Source: Adineta steineri
Lineage: Eukaryota; Rotifera; Eurotatoria; Adinetida; Adinetidae
Length of the DNA stretch: 64,000 nt
Assembly (NCBI GenBank): GCA_905250115.1
Contig: CAJNOI010000008.1
Span: 1,193,822 to 1,257,821, forward strand
Direction of reading: 5' to 3'
Within the stretch, counting starts at the first letter, position 1; each line of letters opens with the position of its first letter. A program made the position numbers and the translations under genes. Below the pieces are notes generated by a model. That model ran no database searches. It saw only the letters and a program-made list of their open reading frames with translations, and was not told the DNA's origin. Below, piece by piece: positions 53,301 to 64,000 of the stretch.

Positions 53301-53994
53301 TCTTTACCAAGTAAATCACGAATACTTTCATTATATATTTCAAGATATGATGCACGAATAAGATATTTAGTACCAGCTGCTACAGATGATGCTTCGAATA
53401 TATGCTAGAATTAATTACATGTAATTAATATATGAATAGATAGAAATTTTTACCTCAAATGATCGAGGTATTATACCACGTTGTGGAGACCCAGGTGTGT
53501 TAACTCCTTGCATAGTATATGATTTTCCACATCTAAAAAATAGATTTTATTTATGATAGAATTAGAGAACAATATGAACTAAATTACCCTGTTTGTCCGT
53601 AAGCAAATACAGTTGCATTGTATCCTTCAAGTACCTGAAAGGAAAATGAATTTTATTTTAATTATCCTGTTAAATAAATTTAAGCATACACTTTCTACAA
53701 GTGGAAAAACAGAATCAGTATAAATCGATTCTGTTATGGAATTTTCTGGATAGACAGCATCGAAAGTGAATTGTTTTGGTGGTTCATTAGTTTGTTCAAG
53801 ATTTTCTAGCATTACTTGATTTGTTTGTGTATCCATTGAGACAATTGTCTAAAATAGGAAATAACAAATTATTGTACTAAAAAAGATGTTTATAAGAATT
53901 ATCTTACTTGAGATTGTAGATCATTTTCACGTTGATTCATTGGTCGACATCGTACGATGACACGAACAGTTTCACCTGTATTCGATGCAGCCAT
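50324..53994 (-). CDS. KIF17: Kinesin-2 family homodimeric motor KIF17 (OSM-3 type)
   Basis: Eleven exons on the minus strand: 53994-53908, 53848-53690, 53634-53588, 53532-53454, 53404-53276, 53217-52950, 52895-52723, 52664-52607, 52557-52394, 51682-51200 and 50962-50324, giving 761 residues. The motor domain (about 1-335) has [12 protein letters not shown], the P-loop GQTGCGKS (95-102), [11 protein letters not shown] (switch I), [13 protein letters not shown] (switch II) and [20 protein letters not shown]. The neck keeps [19 protein letters not shown], typical of KIF17/OSM-3. The stalk is Glu/Lys-rich coiled coil with [10 protein letters not shown]. The tail has [20 protein letters not shown], matching the KIF17 tail. 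The protein drives anterograde transport along axonemal microtubules and dendrites. The 711-bp intron 51683-52393 holds another gene on the opposite strand, and the 50963-51199 intron has a GC-rich insert. Confidence 0.94.
51013..51175. mobile_element. GC-rich insert in a KIF17 intron, probable transposon fragment
   Basis: The last intron of KIF17 contains about 163 bp of non-AT-rich sequence. Its right end, read inverted, is CAGGAGCGTAGCCAGGAATT, which resembles CAGGGGCGTAGCC-type ends of hAT-like MITEs. ATCATA occurs on both sides (51007-51012 and 51176-51181). The left end does not mirror the right, so it may be a truncated element. Confidence 0.4.
51765..52418 (+). CDS. Xanthine-phosphoribosyltransferase-like protein (fungal XPT1 type), nested in KIF17
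   Basis: A single uninterrupted 217-residue frame. Class I phosphoribosyltransferase features: [12 protein letters not shown] at the N-terminus, [28 protein letters not shown], the PRPP-binding loop [14 protein letters not shown] (about 104-117) and [20 protein letters not shown] near the end. The order and wording match Saccharomyces XPT1 (xanthine PRT) rather than animal HPRT or APRT. Predicted reaction: xanthine or a related purine base plus PRPP gives the nucleotide and pyrophosphate, in cytosolic salvage. The gene lies antisense inside the KIF17 intron 51683-52393, and its last 25 bp (52394-52418) overlap a KIF17 coding exon. Base composition resembles the host. Substrate specificity and fungal origin are inference. 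The fold and intact frame are seen. Confidence 0.87.
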   Translation: MPDEVNKIYISYNQLHDIIRQTVQRTNLVKTFSPTLLIAISAGGFLPTRILRNIIKCEIGGKSLPIQTIGLCLYESEKHEIYKTQWISTDLKNDSWAVSFNGQHILIIDEVDETRTTLSYAVSELEKDIEKQRNICKENNEEWIEPKLGVFVVHNKTITKRANLPEDLMKNSYFVGENVGGEWIVYPWDALDIDDHTRLAENCNKTNKLTCPSVNDD

Positions 53995-55850
53995 TATAAT
54001 GATTACTTTATTTTTTTTTGATTTTGATTAATAAAGTATTCGTTCTGAAAATAGATAAACAGATAGATAGATGATTATAAGAAAAGAAAGTTATCAACGA
54101 AAAATAAGCAAATAATATCATAATAATGGTATGATTTGTGCTTTTAGCGCACTTGATCTCGAGTATTCTTTTTTTTATAAAGTACGATATTTAAAAAATA
54201 TACGCTAAAAAATAATAACCATAATGAGTTATGTTGCTATTCGAGATGAACATATCTACCCTCATATTATGAAAGAGGCCGCTATTATTTAAAGATATAT
54301 GATACGGTTCGTCAAATGTGTATACCATGGAAACAGAATGAATTGAATGTGGCTCTCTAGAACTTTCCATATCCAAACATTCTATAACTAAAAATCAAAA
54401 GTTTATTGTTTGAACAATTTAACTGCGAAATATTCGAGTTAACAACATGTTAAATCAGTTCATTACCAATGATAAGAATCATATTTTTGTTTATAAAATC
54501 TTGAATTGATGTCACTGTGGATTTATAATATGTGAATACATCTTTTCTTATTAGAGATTTCGATTTAATTTTACTTTTGCAAAAAGGTTTTTAAAATAAA
54601 AATATTTCATATCATTTAACATTGAAACACTATAATATCTGGTTTGAAGTTTTGCTTCTTTTTTGTATTGAAAATAAAACTATGAATAGAAATATGTTTC
54701 AATTCTTTGGACTTACTAATGAATCAAATAGCGTAAACACACATTGTGTTAGTTGTTTTGCTTCCTGAAATTTTTGTAGAGAAGAGAATATATATCAAGG
54801 ATATTTGAGCAGTTATAAGTTATTTTGACGCCACTTAATAACGACATACCATACAAATTATTTTAACATATTTATAGCTTCACTTGGAACATTGAAAATA
54901 AGTCAGGACTTGTATACCATCTGTAATTACCAGATTCTGATTATGATAAATATAGAAAGGATGCAAATAATTTCTGTCTGACAAGCTGCCATATTGTTTA
55001 TAAACTCACTGAAAACAATGAGCAAGTGATCTCTGCAATTTTAATTTTCTAGTTTAAACATGATTGCTGCTTGTGACAATAGATTATGCATTGCAACAAC
55101 ATTTTGATATGTAAACCAGTCTACAATAACGTGAGAAGTCATCTTATCTTTACAATAAGACTTAGCTTCATTAAAAAAACATCGTACACAACATATTCTA
55201 ATATATGTCATCTAATAATAAACTATATCAAATAAAATTACACTATTAAAAAGCTTTTTACATATCATATAAATGAAAATCATGGAAAAAATGAATGCTC
55301 GTTATGATAATGATGATCATTAATATTGTCTATTTTTAGATAAAACTTGATATTCTAATAATTGCTAAAAGATTAAATATTATATGATCATTTAAAACAA
55401 ACCTTCTTTCATTAATCTGCTTATTAGAAATCACGTTCTACTTATACATTTCACAGGATGTACTTCATCGTTTTATCCAGCTTTCCATCGTTAAAGACAA
55501 GAAAGATGTAATGAAATTTTTAATAATCTATCGTCCAATATCTCACTGTTTATTAGTTTGATATTTGTTTATATCGATAATAAATATTCATTTTCAAATC
55601 CACCTGCAATAGAAACGCTTAATTGACTATTATGCTTCGATTGAACTTCTTCACTATTTCATGGTAAAAGACGTCGAATAAACTCAATATAAAATAATTG
55701 AAGTTTTTTTTTCAGATTTTCTTAAAATATGAAGAGCTTTATTTGATGTTTTATACTTGTATAATCAATATTATTAACACGCAATATAATATCATATAAT
55801 CTTTAATGAAATAGATAATCAATTAATAAATAATTTTATTCAATTTACTT
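53995..55850. other. Intergenic upstream of KIF17, one possible exon fragment
   Basis: Mostly featureless AT-rich DNA. On the minus strand at about 54195-54385, following a TTTTTAG acceptor-like site, the frame reads VIECLDMESSREPHSIHSVS and continues with MVYTFDEPYH. The composition looks like coding sequence, but I do not recognise it and cannot connect it to other exons, so it may be a gene relic. Confidence 0.3.
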
Positions 55851-55859
55851 GAGGGCGTG

Positions 55860-57970
55860 GAGGAGATAGAATACGCACGCATTCACCCACACCCTCTATG
55901 TATGATCAAAGATATTATATCAGAAAAGAAAAGAGGATCGAACGACTACAATATATGATATCTGATCTGGGTAACGAAGAAAAGAAAAAATATCTTAAAT
56001 TTACAAGAAAATGTCATCGAACAAAAATGACAATAGATGATTTTGAATCAACAATGACAAATACGAAAGTTAGAAGTAAAAGATTTTCGCACAAAATCAA
56101 AAAGAAAATTCTATTTAGTTTTATAGCCAGTTGTTGAGTTTCGTTTATCAAATGGAAATTTACCATTTAAAGCAACAACCGTAGCGGGATTAAGCCATCG
56201 TAAAGTTCAATGTATCAATGATCATGAATTACAGCTTGATCAAGTTATAACTGCATCAATGCCAAAAATACCTTCGGATATTTCTATACGAAGTAAATTC
56301 ATTTAAAATTACAAAAGAAAAAAAAATAAATAGTTATTTTTGATTATTGTTTTAAGCTTATTGGCTTGCAATCGAAGGTAAACAACCAACAATCAATGAA
56401 AATCCGGAAATACTTCAAAAGCTGATCTAACAACAGATTCATTAAATCCTGTAAGATTTTTGAAAAAAAGAAAAAGTTTTCATTGTATTTTATTGCATTT
56501 TTAGATGAAATCATTAATAAAAAAACGATATAATCTTGGTGCATCGAAAATTAAAAATTCAAATCCACATGAACTTTCTTTGGTACGCTAAAAGATACTC
56601 ATAAGTCATGGATAATACAATATATTTATGTAGAACGTTATTGGAGATATCAGAGTGTTTCGATTCAGATAAAATACTATCAAGTTTTATCGGATTAGTA
56701 GCTCTAAATGACTTTTTTTTAAATATCTCATACTCAGAAAAATTATATTTAATAAAATCCATCTATTTCTAAGAAGAACAAAAACGTCAAATATGTTTTC
56801 TTTCATTATTGTAAAATAATTTATTTTTCTAATTGATCTATTTCCTATTTTTGGAAACTATTGCTACTCTATTGACAGAAACAAGTCTTCATCAAATTTT
56901 ATCACAAGTTGTTTTATTTATTTGTGAAGGTGTTCAAGTTAATTTTGTGCAATATAATTTAGTAATATTAATCTATTTAATGAGATTGACAAATGCATTA
57001 CCGCTCAATTATTTCCAGCTATGACGTCATGTATTCTAGCAAAACAACTCTGTGTTAGACTAGATGCAGATAATCATCGGGCAGTACGCGATCATGCTTC
57101 ATCACATTGAGTTCAAATGGTCAAGTATATATAGCATTCATGGTTTACGAAATCGTATTGTACGAATATTACTTCAAACATTTCATAGTGAACGTTTACC
57201 ACTTGTTGGTTTATGTGAAATGGATCAAAAAGTAAATAGATAAAATGTAAAATCAAATAAATTTTGTTTACTTTTATTTATTTAGACAATTGAAGAATTA
57301 GTGTTTCCTATAATAAGAACACTTGGTTATCGAATTGTATAATTATGTGAGGATCCATCACTATCAACGATTGGTAAAATAACAATTGGTCGAATTAATC
57401 GTGTCATTTATGTAAATAATATTTATTTATTATATAATGAATTTATATAATTTTTATATATTTCGTAGAAATATATTCCACCAACTTATCATACATCACA
57501 TTCAACACCTGATGACCATGAACATTTTAAAGAAGAACTTAGTAATTTTTATGGAGAACGTTTATATACACAAGTTACTCAACTTCGTCAACAACCAAGA
57601 TCCACAAAGAAACCTACGCAAGTGAGTGAATCAAGCATCTATTAGACACACCTTGATTGATGATTATCTATAAATGAGTAAACCATCTGTTGTTATATAT
57701 TATTCATTGTTCCTATACGATATGATATAAAAACCGATAAGAATAAGAGATAAATGTCCGAAAATAAGATTGAAACTTCTACATATTCGAAAACAGCTGT
57801 CGACCATTGTTCATCACCAGTTATTATGAATAATTTACATAATAATAAAAGTTTTTATTCAACACGAAGTTTAAGTTATTCCGATATGGATTTATCACAA
57901 TAACAACATCAAGGTACTGAAGAATTTCATTTATCATCCGCAATGAATATAAATGATAATACTATCCTGT
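55860..57970 (+). pseudogene. TAF6: Decayed intron-containing copy of TAF6 (TFIID subunit)
   Basis: Fragments in TAF6 order appear in shifting frames. KMTIDDFESTM and LFSFIASC (end of the histone fold, about 56020-56136). FRLSNGNLPFKATTV with a PKIPSDISIRS link (to about 56300). LAIEGKQPTINENPE (about 56365-56410). SNPHELSL (about 56560). LSQVVLFICEGVQVNFVQYN and LVILIYLMRLTNAL (about 56895-57000). FPAMTSCILAKQLCV with DADNHRAVRDHAS (about 57010-57110). GLRNRIVRILLQ, IEELVFPIIRTLGYRIV then a stop (about 57290-57342). TIGRINRVIY, then a YHTSHSTPDDHEHFKEELSN block (about 57475-57620). Multiple stops and frame breaks separate them. Splice-site remnants between blocks show that it is not a retrocopy. 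Ser/Asn-rich C-terminal remains run to about 57970. TAF6 pairs with TAF9 in TFIID, so an intact copy should exist elsewhere. Confidence 0.85.
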
Positions 57971-57982
57971 GAATAATATATA

Positions 57983-58054
57983 ACACCGACACCCACACCC
58001 ACATCCACACCCACACCCACACCCACACCCACACCCACACCCATACCCACACCC
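57983..58054. repeat. Interstitial telomere-type repeat (CCCACA)n
   Basis: About twelve near-perfect hexamers of ACCCAC/CCCACA with a few variants (CCGACA, CATCCA, CCATAC). The complement is TGTGGG, which I recall as the bdelloid rotifer telomere repeat. With the C-rich strand on plus, the original chromosome end would have faced left, towards the TAF6 pseudogene. It could also be an ordinary hexanucleotide microsatellite. Confidence 0.75.
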
Positions 58055-58484
58055 TCAAGAATCCATCGAATGAGCGTTACTTGTACTTATTATAAAAATA
58101 TACGACCATTTTTAAACTAGCTTGATCAAGAAGAAAAAATTCGAAAGGCCTCCCCGTTACAATTTTTATTATTTATGATATATATTTTTTCCTTTTTTTT
58201 TGTTTATTTTCTTTTTTTCTCTTCTGTTTAATACAAAATAAAATTTAAAAAAACTATTATATTCTTTATTGAATAAGAACTTTATGTATATCTATTTATT
58301 CAAAATTATTTTTGTTGACTTGCAAAAGTGAAGAAAACGTTGTTTTTTGGGCTTGTAAAGTTTTCACAATTCTTCGTCTTCATAAATTGTGAGTTTTCTA
58401 GGTGGTTAAATTTTTGGGAGTATTATGGATGCTCTCTATTCTGTGATTTTCGAATGTAGAGTTTATGTATTCTGCGTTTGTTAT

Positions 58485-60916
58485 TTCTTATAATTGTAAT
58501 ATGGAGGAATGGTTCAATAATTATCTCACAAGCTTAGATCTTATGAATTCAAAAGATTAGTGAACAAAAGAAAACATATCGCAATGATATAGAATATATT
58601 CAAAACTTAAGAGCATATGTATTAATTTTGCTAAACAAAATGTACATAGAAAGTAAAGACATCATAAACGTTGTTGTTAATTTTTCTAACGGCATAGTAA
58701 CGGTGTTTTTCTTCCAACATCAACAGATATTTATCACTATCTTTTTTTTTGTAATACACAGTATTCTTTGACGATGTAATTTCCATTATTCTGATTATAA
58801 TAGACCAACAATGTTGCACAAAGATTTTTTTTCTAACGTTTCTTTGTGAAGAAAATCAAATTATCGTGAAATAACTTTTGTGTTGTGTACACATTTTATA
58901 TTATAGCAACGTAGAACGGAAAAAAAGAAAGAACAGGCATCATGCTGTTGGACGGAATATATTTCATTTGAAGATAAATTGATTTATTTCGTAAAGCGTT
59001 TTTTATGTTATCATATGGAATTAAATTAAACTTAAAGTACTGACATATTATAAACAAGTAAACTAATTATTTTCTACATAAAACAAGATTTTAAGATATA
59101 TACACTTTTGTCTTCTACCTGCACATTAACTACGAAAAAATATTCTATTTCTAAAAGAAGTTTTTTTAAGATGAAGTTTGCTACAATCTTACAAAAAAAT
59201 TAAATCATGGTTAGTTCTTATATCATACTCATAAAATAAAAAAATATCTGTGATGTATCAAAAGAAAGAGACATAGTTGTAAAACGGAAGAATGGTTCAA
59301 GAATTTTCTCACTAGTTCAGATCTTACGAATTCAGAGACTCATGAACAAAACCGAACATATCATAATGATACACAACATATTCAAAAGTCTAAAGAGTAT
59401 TTGCATTAATTTTTCTCAATAAAATGTGTAAAGAAAGTAAAGACGTCATAAACGTTATCGTTCATTTCTCTAACGGCATAGTAACGGTGTTTTTCTTCCG
59501 ACATCACCGGATATTTGTTACCATCCTTTTTTGTAACACACAGTTTTCTATGACGACGCAGTTTTCATTATTCTGATTATAACAGGCAAACATCATTGCG
59601 CAGTGTATTTTAATTTAACGGTTCTTTGGAAAAAAATGAAATTATCTTTAGATAGTTTTGTGTTGTGTACACATTTTATATTATTACAGCAATGAACTAA
59701 AAAAAAGAACAGTTATCATTCTGTTGAACGAAATGTATTTTATTCGAGGAAAAATATCTAAATATTTGTGAAGATAAACAATTATTGAAGTTACTTTAGA
59801 ATGCTGAAAAGTAGTTTCGCTTAATTGATTTATTTTATGAGGGGTTTCTTATATTGACATACAGAATTAAATTTAATATAAAGTGGTCTTATGTTATAAA
59901 CAAATGAAATGATTATTGTTTCTGCATAAAACAAGATTTTAAGATATACGTATTTTGTTTTCCGCCTGCAGATAAACTACGTAAAAGAAATTTATTATTC
60001 TTGATGCATGACTTGTTGAAAGTGAACCTCTACTGCACAACCCTGACAAAAAAGTGCATACTTGTTTTCCATCATACTGATGAATTAAAACATATTGTTT
60101 TTCTAAATATACTTTTTTCAAAGTGAAGCTCTGCTACACCTTCCTGACAACACAGGGAAGTCATGACTAGGTTTCCATCGCACTGATGAATTAAAAAATA
60201 TCTATGACGTGTGAAAAGAAAAAAATATAGCTGTGATATGGAGAATCGGTTTCAGAAGTATTTTACTAGTTTAGATCTTACGGATTTAGATACGCATGAA
60301 CAAAACACAACATATCACAATGATATACAATACATTCAAAACTGTAAAGTAAATTTGTATTAATTTTGCTAAATAAAATGTGTAAAGAAAGTAAAGACGT
60401 CATAAACGTTATTGTTCATTTTCCAAATGGCATAGTAACGGTGTATTTCTTCCGGCATCAGCGGAAACTTGTTACCATCCTTTTTTGGTAATACACAGTT
60501 TTTTTCTGACGATATAATTTCCAATATTCTGATTATAACAGGCAAACATCATTGCGCAGTGTATTTTAATCTAACGGTTCTTTGGAAAAAAAATGAAATT
60601 ATCTTTAGATAGTTTTGTGTTGTGTACATATTTTATATTATTACAGCATAGAACTAAAAAAAAGAACAGTTATCATTCTATTGAACGAGATATATTTTAT
60701 TCGAGGAAAAATATCTAAATATTTGTGAAGATAAACAATTATTGAAGTTACTTTATACTGCTGAAAAGTGGTATCGCTTAATTGATTTATTTCAAACAAC
60801 GTTTCTTATGCTGATATACGGAATTAAATTTAATATAAAGTAGTCTCATATTATAAACAAATAAACTGATTTTTTCTATATGAAATACGATCGTGAGATA
60901 TATATATTTTTGTCCT
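58485..60916. repeat. Three long direct repeats, subtelomere-like, cut by an assembly gap
   Basis: A non-coding unit recurs in direct orientation at about 58485-59270, 59270-60235 and 60235 to the gap. Landmarks in each copy: AAGTAAAGACGTCATAAACG (58651, 59435, 60389; spacings about 784 and 954), GGCATAGTAACGGTGT, ATTATCTTTAGATAGTTTTG-like sequence and ACAAGATTTTAAGATATA. Copies 2 and 3 are more alike than either is to copy 1. No coding frame is conserved. The array is probably longer, as sequence runs into N. Confidence 0.85.
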
Positions 60917-61016
60917 NNNNNNNNNNNNNNNNNNNNNNNNNNNNNNNNNNNNNNNNNNNNNNNNNNNNNNNNNNNNNNNNNNNNNNNNNNNNNNNNNNNN
61001 NNNNNNNNNNNNNNNN
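60917..61016. other. Assembly gap (100 N)
   Basis: Exactly 100 N, the conventional size for a scaffold gap of unknown length. It falls inside the direct-repeat array, a common place for assembly to break, so the true distance to the RSU1-like gene is unknown. Confidence 0.99.
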
Positions 61017-61786
61017 AAGTTAGTAATAAAAACAAAAGGTAAAATTCTTTAGAGACATATGAATAATTGTAGATTTTTTTCTTATATAAATTTAAGTCAA
61101 CACTGATTATGAGAATAAATAATAATAAGCGAAAAAAAACAAACGAAAGAAACAAAACAGAAATATTTTTTTAATTATTTTTTATTTTAAGAAGAAATTA
61201 AACAAATATAAATATAAATACTTGTTTAATAATTATAAAGGAGAGGAAGAGAAACAAAGGAGTAAAGAGAATAGTACATATTTTTAATCATAAATAAATA
61301 TATAATACGCGAGGTCTTTCGAATTTCTTTTCAAGCAATGTGTGAAGAGAGTTTTTGTAAATGTTATTATAAAATGATATTAGTTCATGTTATTAATGTA
61401 GAAGATTATTGTGAGTGATGATACTAGTGCAGAAGATATTATAAATAATAATATTAATGCAGATATTTTTGTTTTCTAGTTACATAATTGATATTTGCTT
61501 TATGTTTGTAATTAAGACAAATATTTTAAAATAATAGTATCAACGGTTTGCAATAATTACTGAAGAAGAACTACGCATCCAATTTTGTAAAACACAATAG
61601 AAATTAATTTAGTTCAGGTTCTTTTTATTTCATTCAGGCATCAATTATTCATGCATCTGACATAATATACAGACATATACAAAAAACAATAAAAGCAAAT
61701 TTAAAAATTTACATAAAAAATGAGTACATATTATCTGATAAGAAGTAAACTATAGATGTCATTAAAATTATATAAAAACAAAAGTG
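61017..61786. other. AT-rich flank after the gap, no gene seen
   Basis: Simple AT-rich sequence and the 3' flank of the RSU1-like gene. It does not obviously continue the direct repeats. A minus-strand frame spanning the N run is an artefact. Confidence 0.45.
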
Positions 61787-63429
61787 TTATTTATTCTTGG
61801 TAGAAACATGTTTATTCTTCTTGATTAATGTTTTCGTATCATTATCGTCAAAATTTAAAAAATAATTTTGATGAATTTCTCTATAAGCATCACTTTTCAA
61901 ATAAGTACTTAATCGTGTTAAATTGCTCATTTGTAAAGCAAGTTCAGGAATAAATGGATTTGGTTCAAATCGATAAATATGTTTTGCATTACTAAATTCA
62001 AGTTGTCCTGTTAAAAAAAAATACATACATATTAACTCTTAAATATAAACCATGGTTTACTTACCAAAAGCTGGTGGTAAAACATTAATTTCATTATGTT
62101 GTATATGAAGTTCCTTTAAATGTAATAAAGAAGCTAGTTCTTTTGGTATGTAACGTAGGCGATTGTGACGTAAAACAAGCTGAAACGAGAAAAAAAACGT
62201 ATAGTGTTACACATGAATGATTTTGTGTTATAGACACATTGAATATCAAGCATACAAAAGAAGCACATCTTTTATAATGCCAGGGTCTACATCATCGAAC
62301 ATTGTATATAAATATTTTTCTTGAAAAATAATCATTGATTTTTTTAAAATCTTTTAGGCTACAGCTAAACGTACACGTCGTTCAAATAAACAACATCGTC
62401 GTCGAAATGAGCTCTCACATGTGCTGAGTCATCCATCCATGAATAATGTATTTCATTATGCAAAATATTTCTTTCTTAAATCAGCTTTTGGTCGTCTAGT
62501 TTTATTATTTATGTTTGTTACTATATTTAATGTTTATATATTTTCTCAATTCTATTGGCCAAAAATTGTAACATGGTTACAAAATTCAACAACAACAACA
62601 TCAGATGATACACCTATAGAATATTCATTCGATAACGAATTTTAAATTATTACATACTATTTGCAAATTTTGTAGTTTATCAATATGTTCATTCGGAAAT
62701 GTTTCAAATAAATTATCGCCAAGATAAAGTGCACGTAAATTACCTTGAATAAATGTAAACAAACAAAAAAATAAAATATATGATATATAATAAATATTTA
62801 CAAAGTTGAAAAAAATCATTCGTTAAACTATCTTCATTTAAATCATTGCCAGTTAGATCAAGAATTTCAAGAGATTGAAGTGAACCAAATGATCGAGGTA
62901 ATGATTGAAGTTTATTATGACCAAGTTTAAGAATTCGTAAATTTGACAGTGATATAATTGATGCTGGTAATTTCTGAAAACAAAAAATATAGAAACATCT
63001 CATTTGTAAGAAAAAAAGATTATATACCTCTAGATGATTATTCGTTACATTTAATGTTTGTAAATGTATTAAATTTGAAATATGAGTTGGTAAACCTAAA
63101 ATACGAATTAAAATTTTATTTTTTAGATGATATTATTCAATCTTACTTTTAAATTTATTATGTGCTAAATTTATATAAAGAAGTTGTTTTAAATGACATG
63201 TAACTAGAATATAAAATATAAGAATTTTGTTTTTTTGCTTAATAATATCGATAGCATGTATTCTTTTTTGTTGAAATTACTTACTTAAATCCCAACAATA
63301 ATCATCAATAAATTCCGTATTTGTATCATTTAATATAAATTTATGTTCATCTAAATGTTCAAGACTTGCTTCAATGGCTCGTTTTATTTTAGTTGGTATT
63401 CGATCCCAATTAAAATTACTATTAAACAT
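61787..63429 (-). CDS. RSU1-like leucine-rich-repeat protein
   Basis: Seven exons on the minus strand: 63429-63285, 63203-63147, 63095-63028, 62973-62802, 62743-62658, 62179-62065 and 62007-61787, giving 287 residues (human RSU1 is 277). Six to seven LRRs follow one another: LLYINLAHNKF, LQTLNVTNNHLEKLP, LRILKLGHNKLQSLPRSFG, LEILDLTGNDLNEDSL, LRALYLGDNLFETFP, LQILVLRHNRLRYIP and LKELHIQHNEINVLPPAFG. The blocks LRALYLGDN and LKELHIQ and the C-terminal cap with RLSTYLKSDAYREIH fit Ras suppressor 1, which binds PINCH in the ILK-PINCH-parvin adhesion complex. The N-terminal 60 residues do not resemble RSU1. The exon with the first Met follows a TTTAG acceptor-like site, so an upstream exon is possible. 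Confidence 0.82.
62277..62645 (+). CDS. Small single-pass membrane protein nested antisense in the RSU1-like gene
   Basis: Two exons, 62277-62303 and 62358-62645, give 104 residues. The first exon (MPGSTSSNI) joins in phase through a GTATAT donor and a TTTTAG acceptor. It is the least certain part. The second exon encodes a very basic segment (KRTRRSNKQHRRRN), then HYAKYFFLKSAFGR, one membrane helix (LVLLFMFVTIFNVYIFSQFY) and an acidic, Thr-rich tail ending DNEF. By the positive-inside rule the N-terminus should be cytoplasmic. The whole gene fits in the 62180-62657 intron of the RSU1-like gene on the other strand, ending 12 bp before the next exon. I do not recognise the family. Codon choice and splice sites look like those of the real genes here. 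Confidence 0.6.
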
Positions 63430-64000
63430 CTAAATAAATAAAATACTTTTTTGTCTTCTGTTTATTAATAATTATCATCTTTCTTTATGTTTAGAATTTC
63501 GACAATCAATAACAATGGATGAGATAATAATAAAAAAAAAGAAAAGAAATGAATGTTGTATATATGTATATATATATACTTGTTTTGTTTTCGAGAAGAA
63601 ATAAAATAGGAAAATGTTCGTTATCACAACAAAAAGGAAAGAAATAGAGACAAATGTCAAAAACCAACAAAAAGACAGATAGATAACGAAAAGAAGACTG
63701 TTTTGTTTTGTTCTTAGGAAATATGCAAGGTGTTTTTTTTAATATAACATATATATATATATGCATAAGAAAATGAAAAGAAAATAGCTTACATCGATAT
63801 TGCTTTTCTATGGCAATGAATCGATACTGTGCACTGGTTTCTTTAATAGAAGGAAAAAGAAGAAGAAGAAGAAGAAGAAAAAAACGAAGTTTGAAATGAA
63901 GAACAAATAAGTAAGGGTAAAAATGGAAATAAAATAATCAACTACAACAGCTGTGATGATTTTATTTCAATACTACTGTTGCAAATGCCAAGTGGAATTT
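63430..64000. other. Upstream flank of the RSU1-like gene, no gene seen
   Basis: AT-rich with TATA runs (near 63561-63580 and 63750-63765) and a GAA repeat near 63855-63880. It may contain an upstream RSU1-like exon, but I cannot identify one. Confidence 0.4.

Noticed and set aside
60787..61155. 122-codon minus-strand frame across the N run
   Set aside because: The frame is bridged by 100 unknown bases translated as X and is AT-biased on both sides.

Overview
This is an AT-rich, intron-dense invertebrate nuclear window, most likely from a bdelloid rotifer (an Adineta/Rotaria-like animal). The genus is inference. The support is: (i) spliced animal genes with mostly 45-70 bp GT-AG introns; (ii) about twelve hexamers of CCCACA, the C-strand of the TGTGGG repeat I recall as bdelloid telomeric DNA; (iii) a purine-salvage phosphoribosyltransferase of fungal XPT1 type, in keeping with the horizontal transfer bdelloids are known for; (iv) two intron-bearing decayed gene copies, as expected in an ancestrally duplicated genome. 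All gene models were spliced by eye, and every full model keeps its reading frame across all junctions.

Layout. 1.4-8.5 kb (+): alpha-neurexin with six LNS and three EGF domains. 9.9-11.3 kb (+): PP2C phosphatase of the nematode ppm-2 type. 12.5-13.8 kb (-): RPL8 pseudogene. 14.4-14.9 kb (+): V-ATPase subunit G. 15.9-16.3 kb: hAT-type MITE. 17.0-24.1 kb (-): single-minded (bHLH-PAS), whose introns carry three MITE candidates. 27.2-27.5 kb (+): mitochondrial ATP synthase epsilon. 29.6-32.0 kb (-): aminergic GPCR. 32-37.8 kb: long non-coding stretch. 37.8-38.7 kb (+): RAB28. 39.5-41.2 kb (+): a CRK-like adaptor with SH2 and C-terminal SH3 but no N-terminal SH3. 41.4-43.5 kb (-): secreted alpha-amylase. 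47.9-49.1 kb (+): FoxQ2. 50.3-54.0 kb (-): KIF17, with the XPT1-like gene nested antisense in one intron and overlapping an exon by 25 bp. 55.9-58.0 kb (+): decayed TAF6 copy ending at an interstitial telomeric repeat. 58.5-60.9 kb: three direct repeats cut by a 100-N gap. 61.8-63.4 kb (-): RSU1-like leucine-rich-repeat gene with a small membrane-protein gene nested antisense in an intron.

The genes do not form a pathway or operon. They are a typical metazoan mix of synaptic/signalling (neurexin, GPCR, CRK-like, RSU1), transcription (SIM, FoxQ2), cilium (KIF17, RAB28), bioenergetics (V-ATPase G, ATP synthase epsilon) and digestion (amylase). The points most worth following up are the nested XPT1-like gene, the CRK lacking SH3N, the telomeric scar beside subtelomere-like repeats and a TAF6 pseudogene, and the nested small membrane protein.
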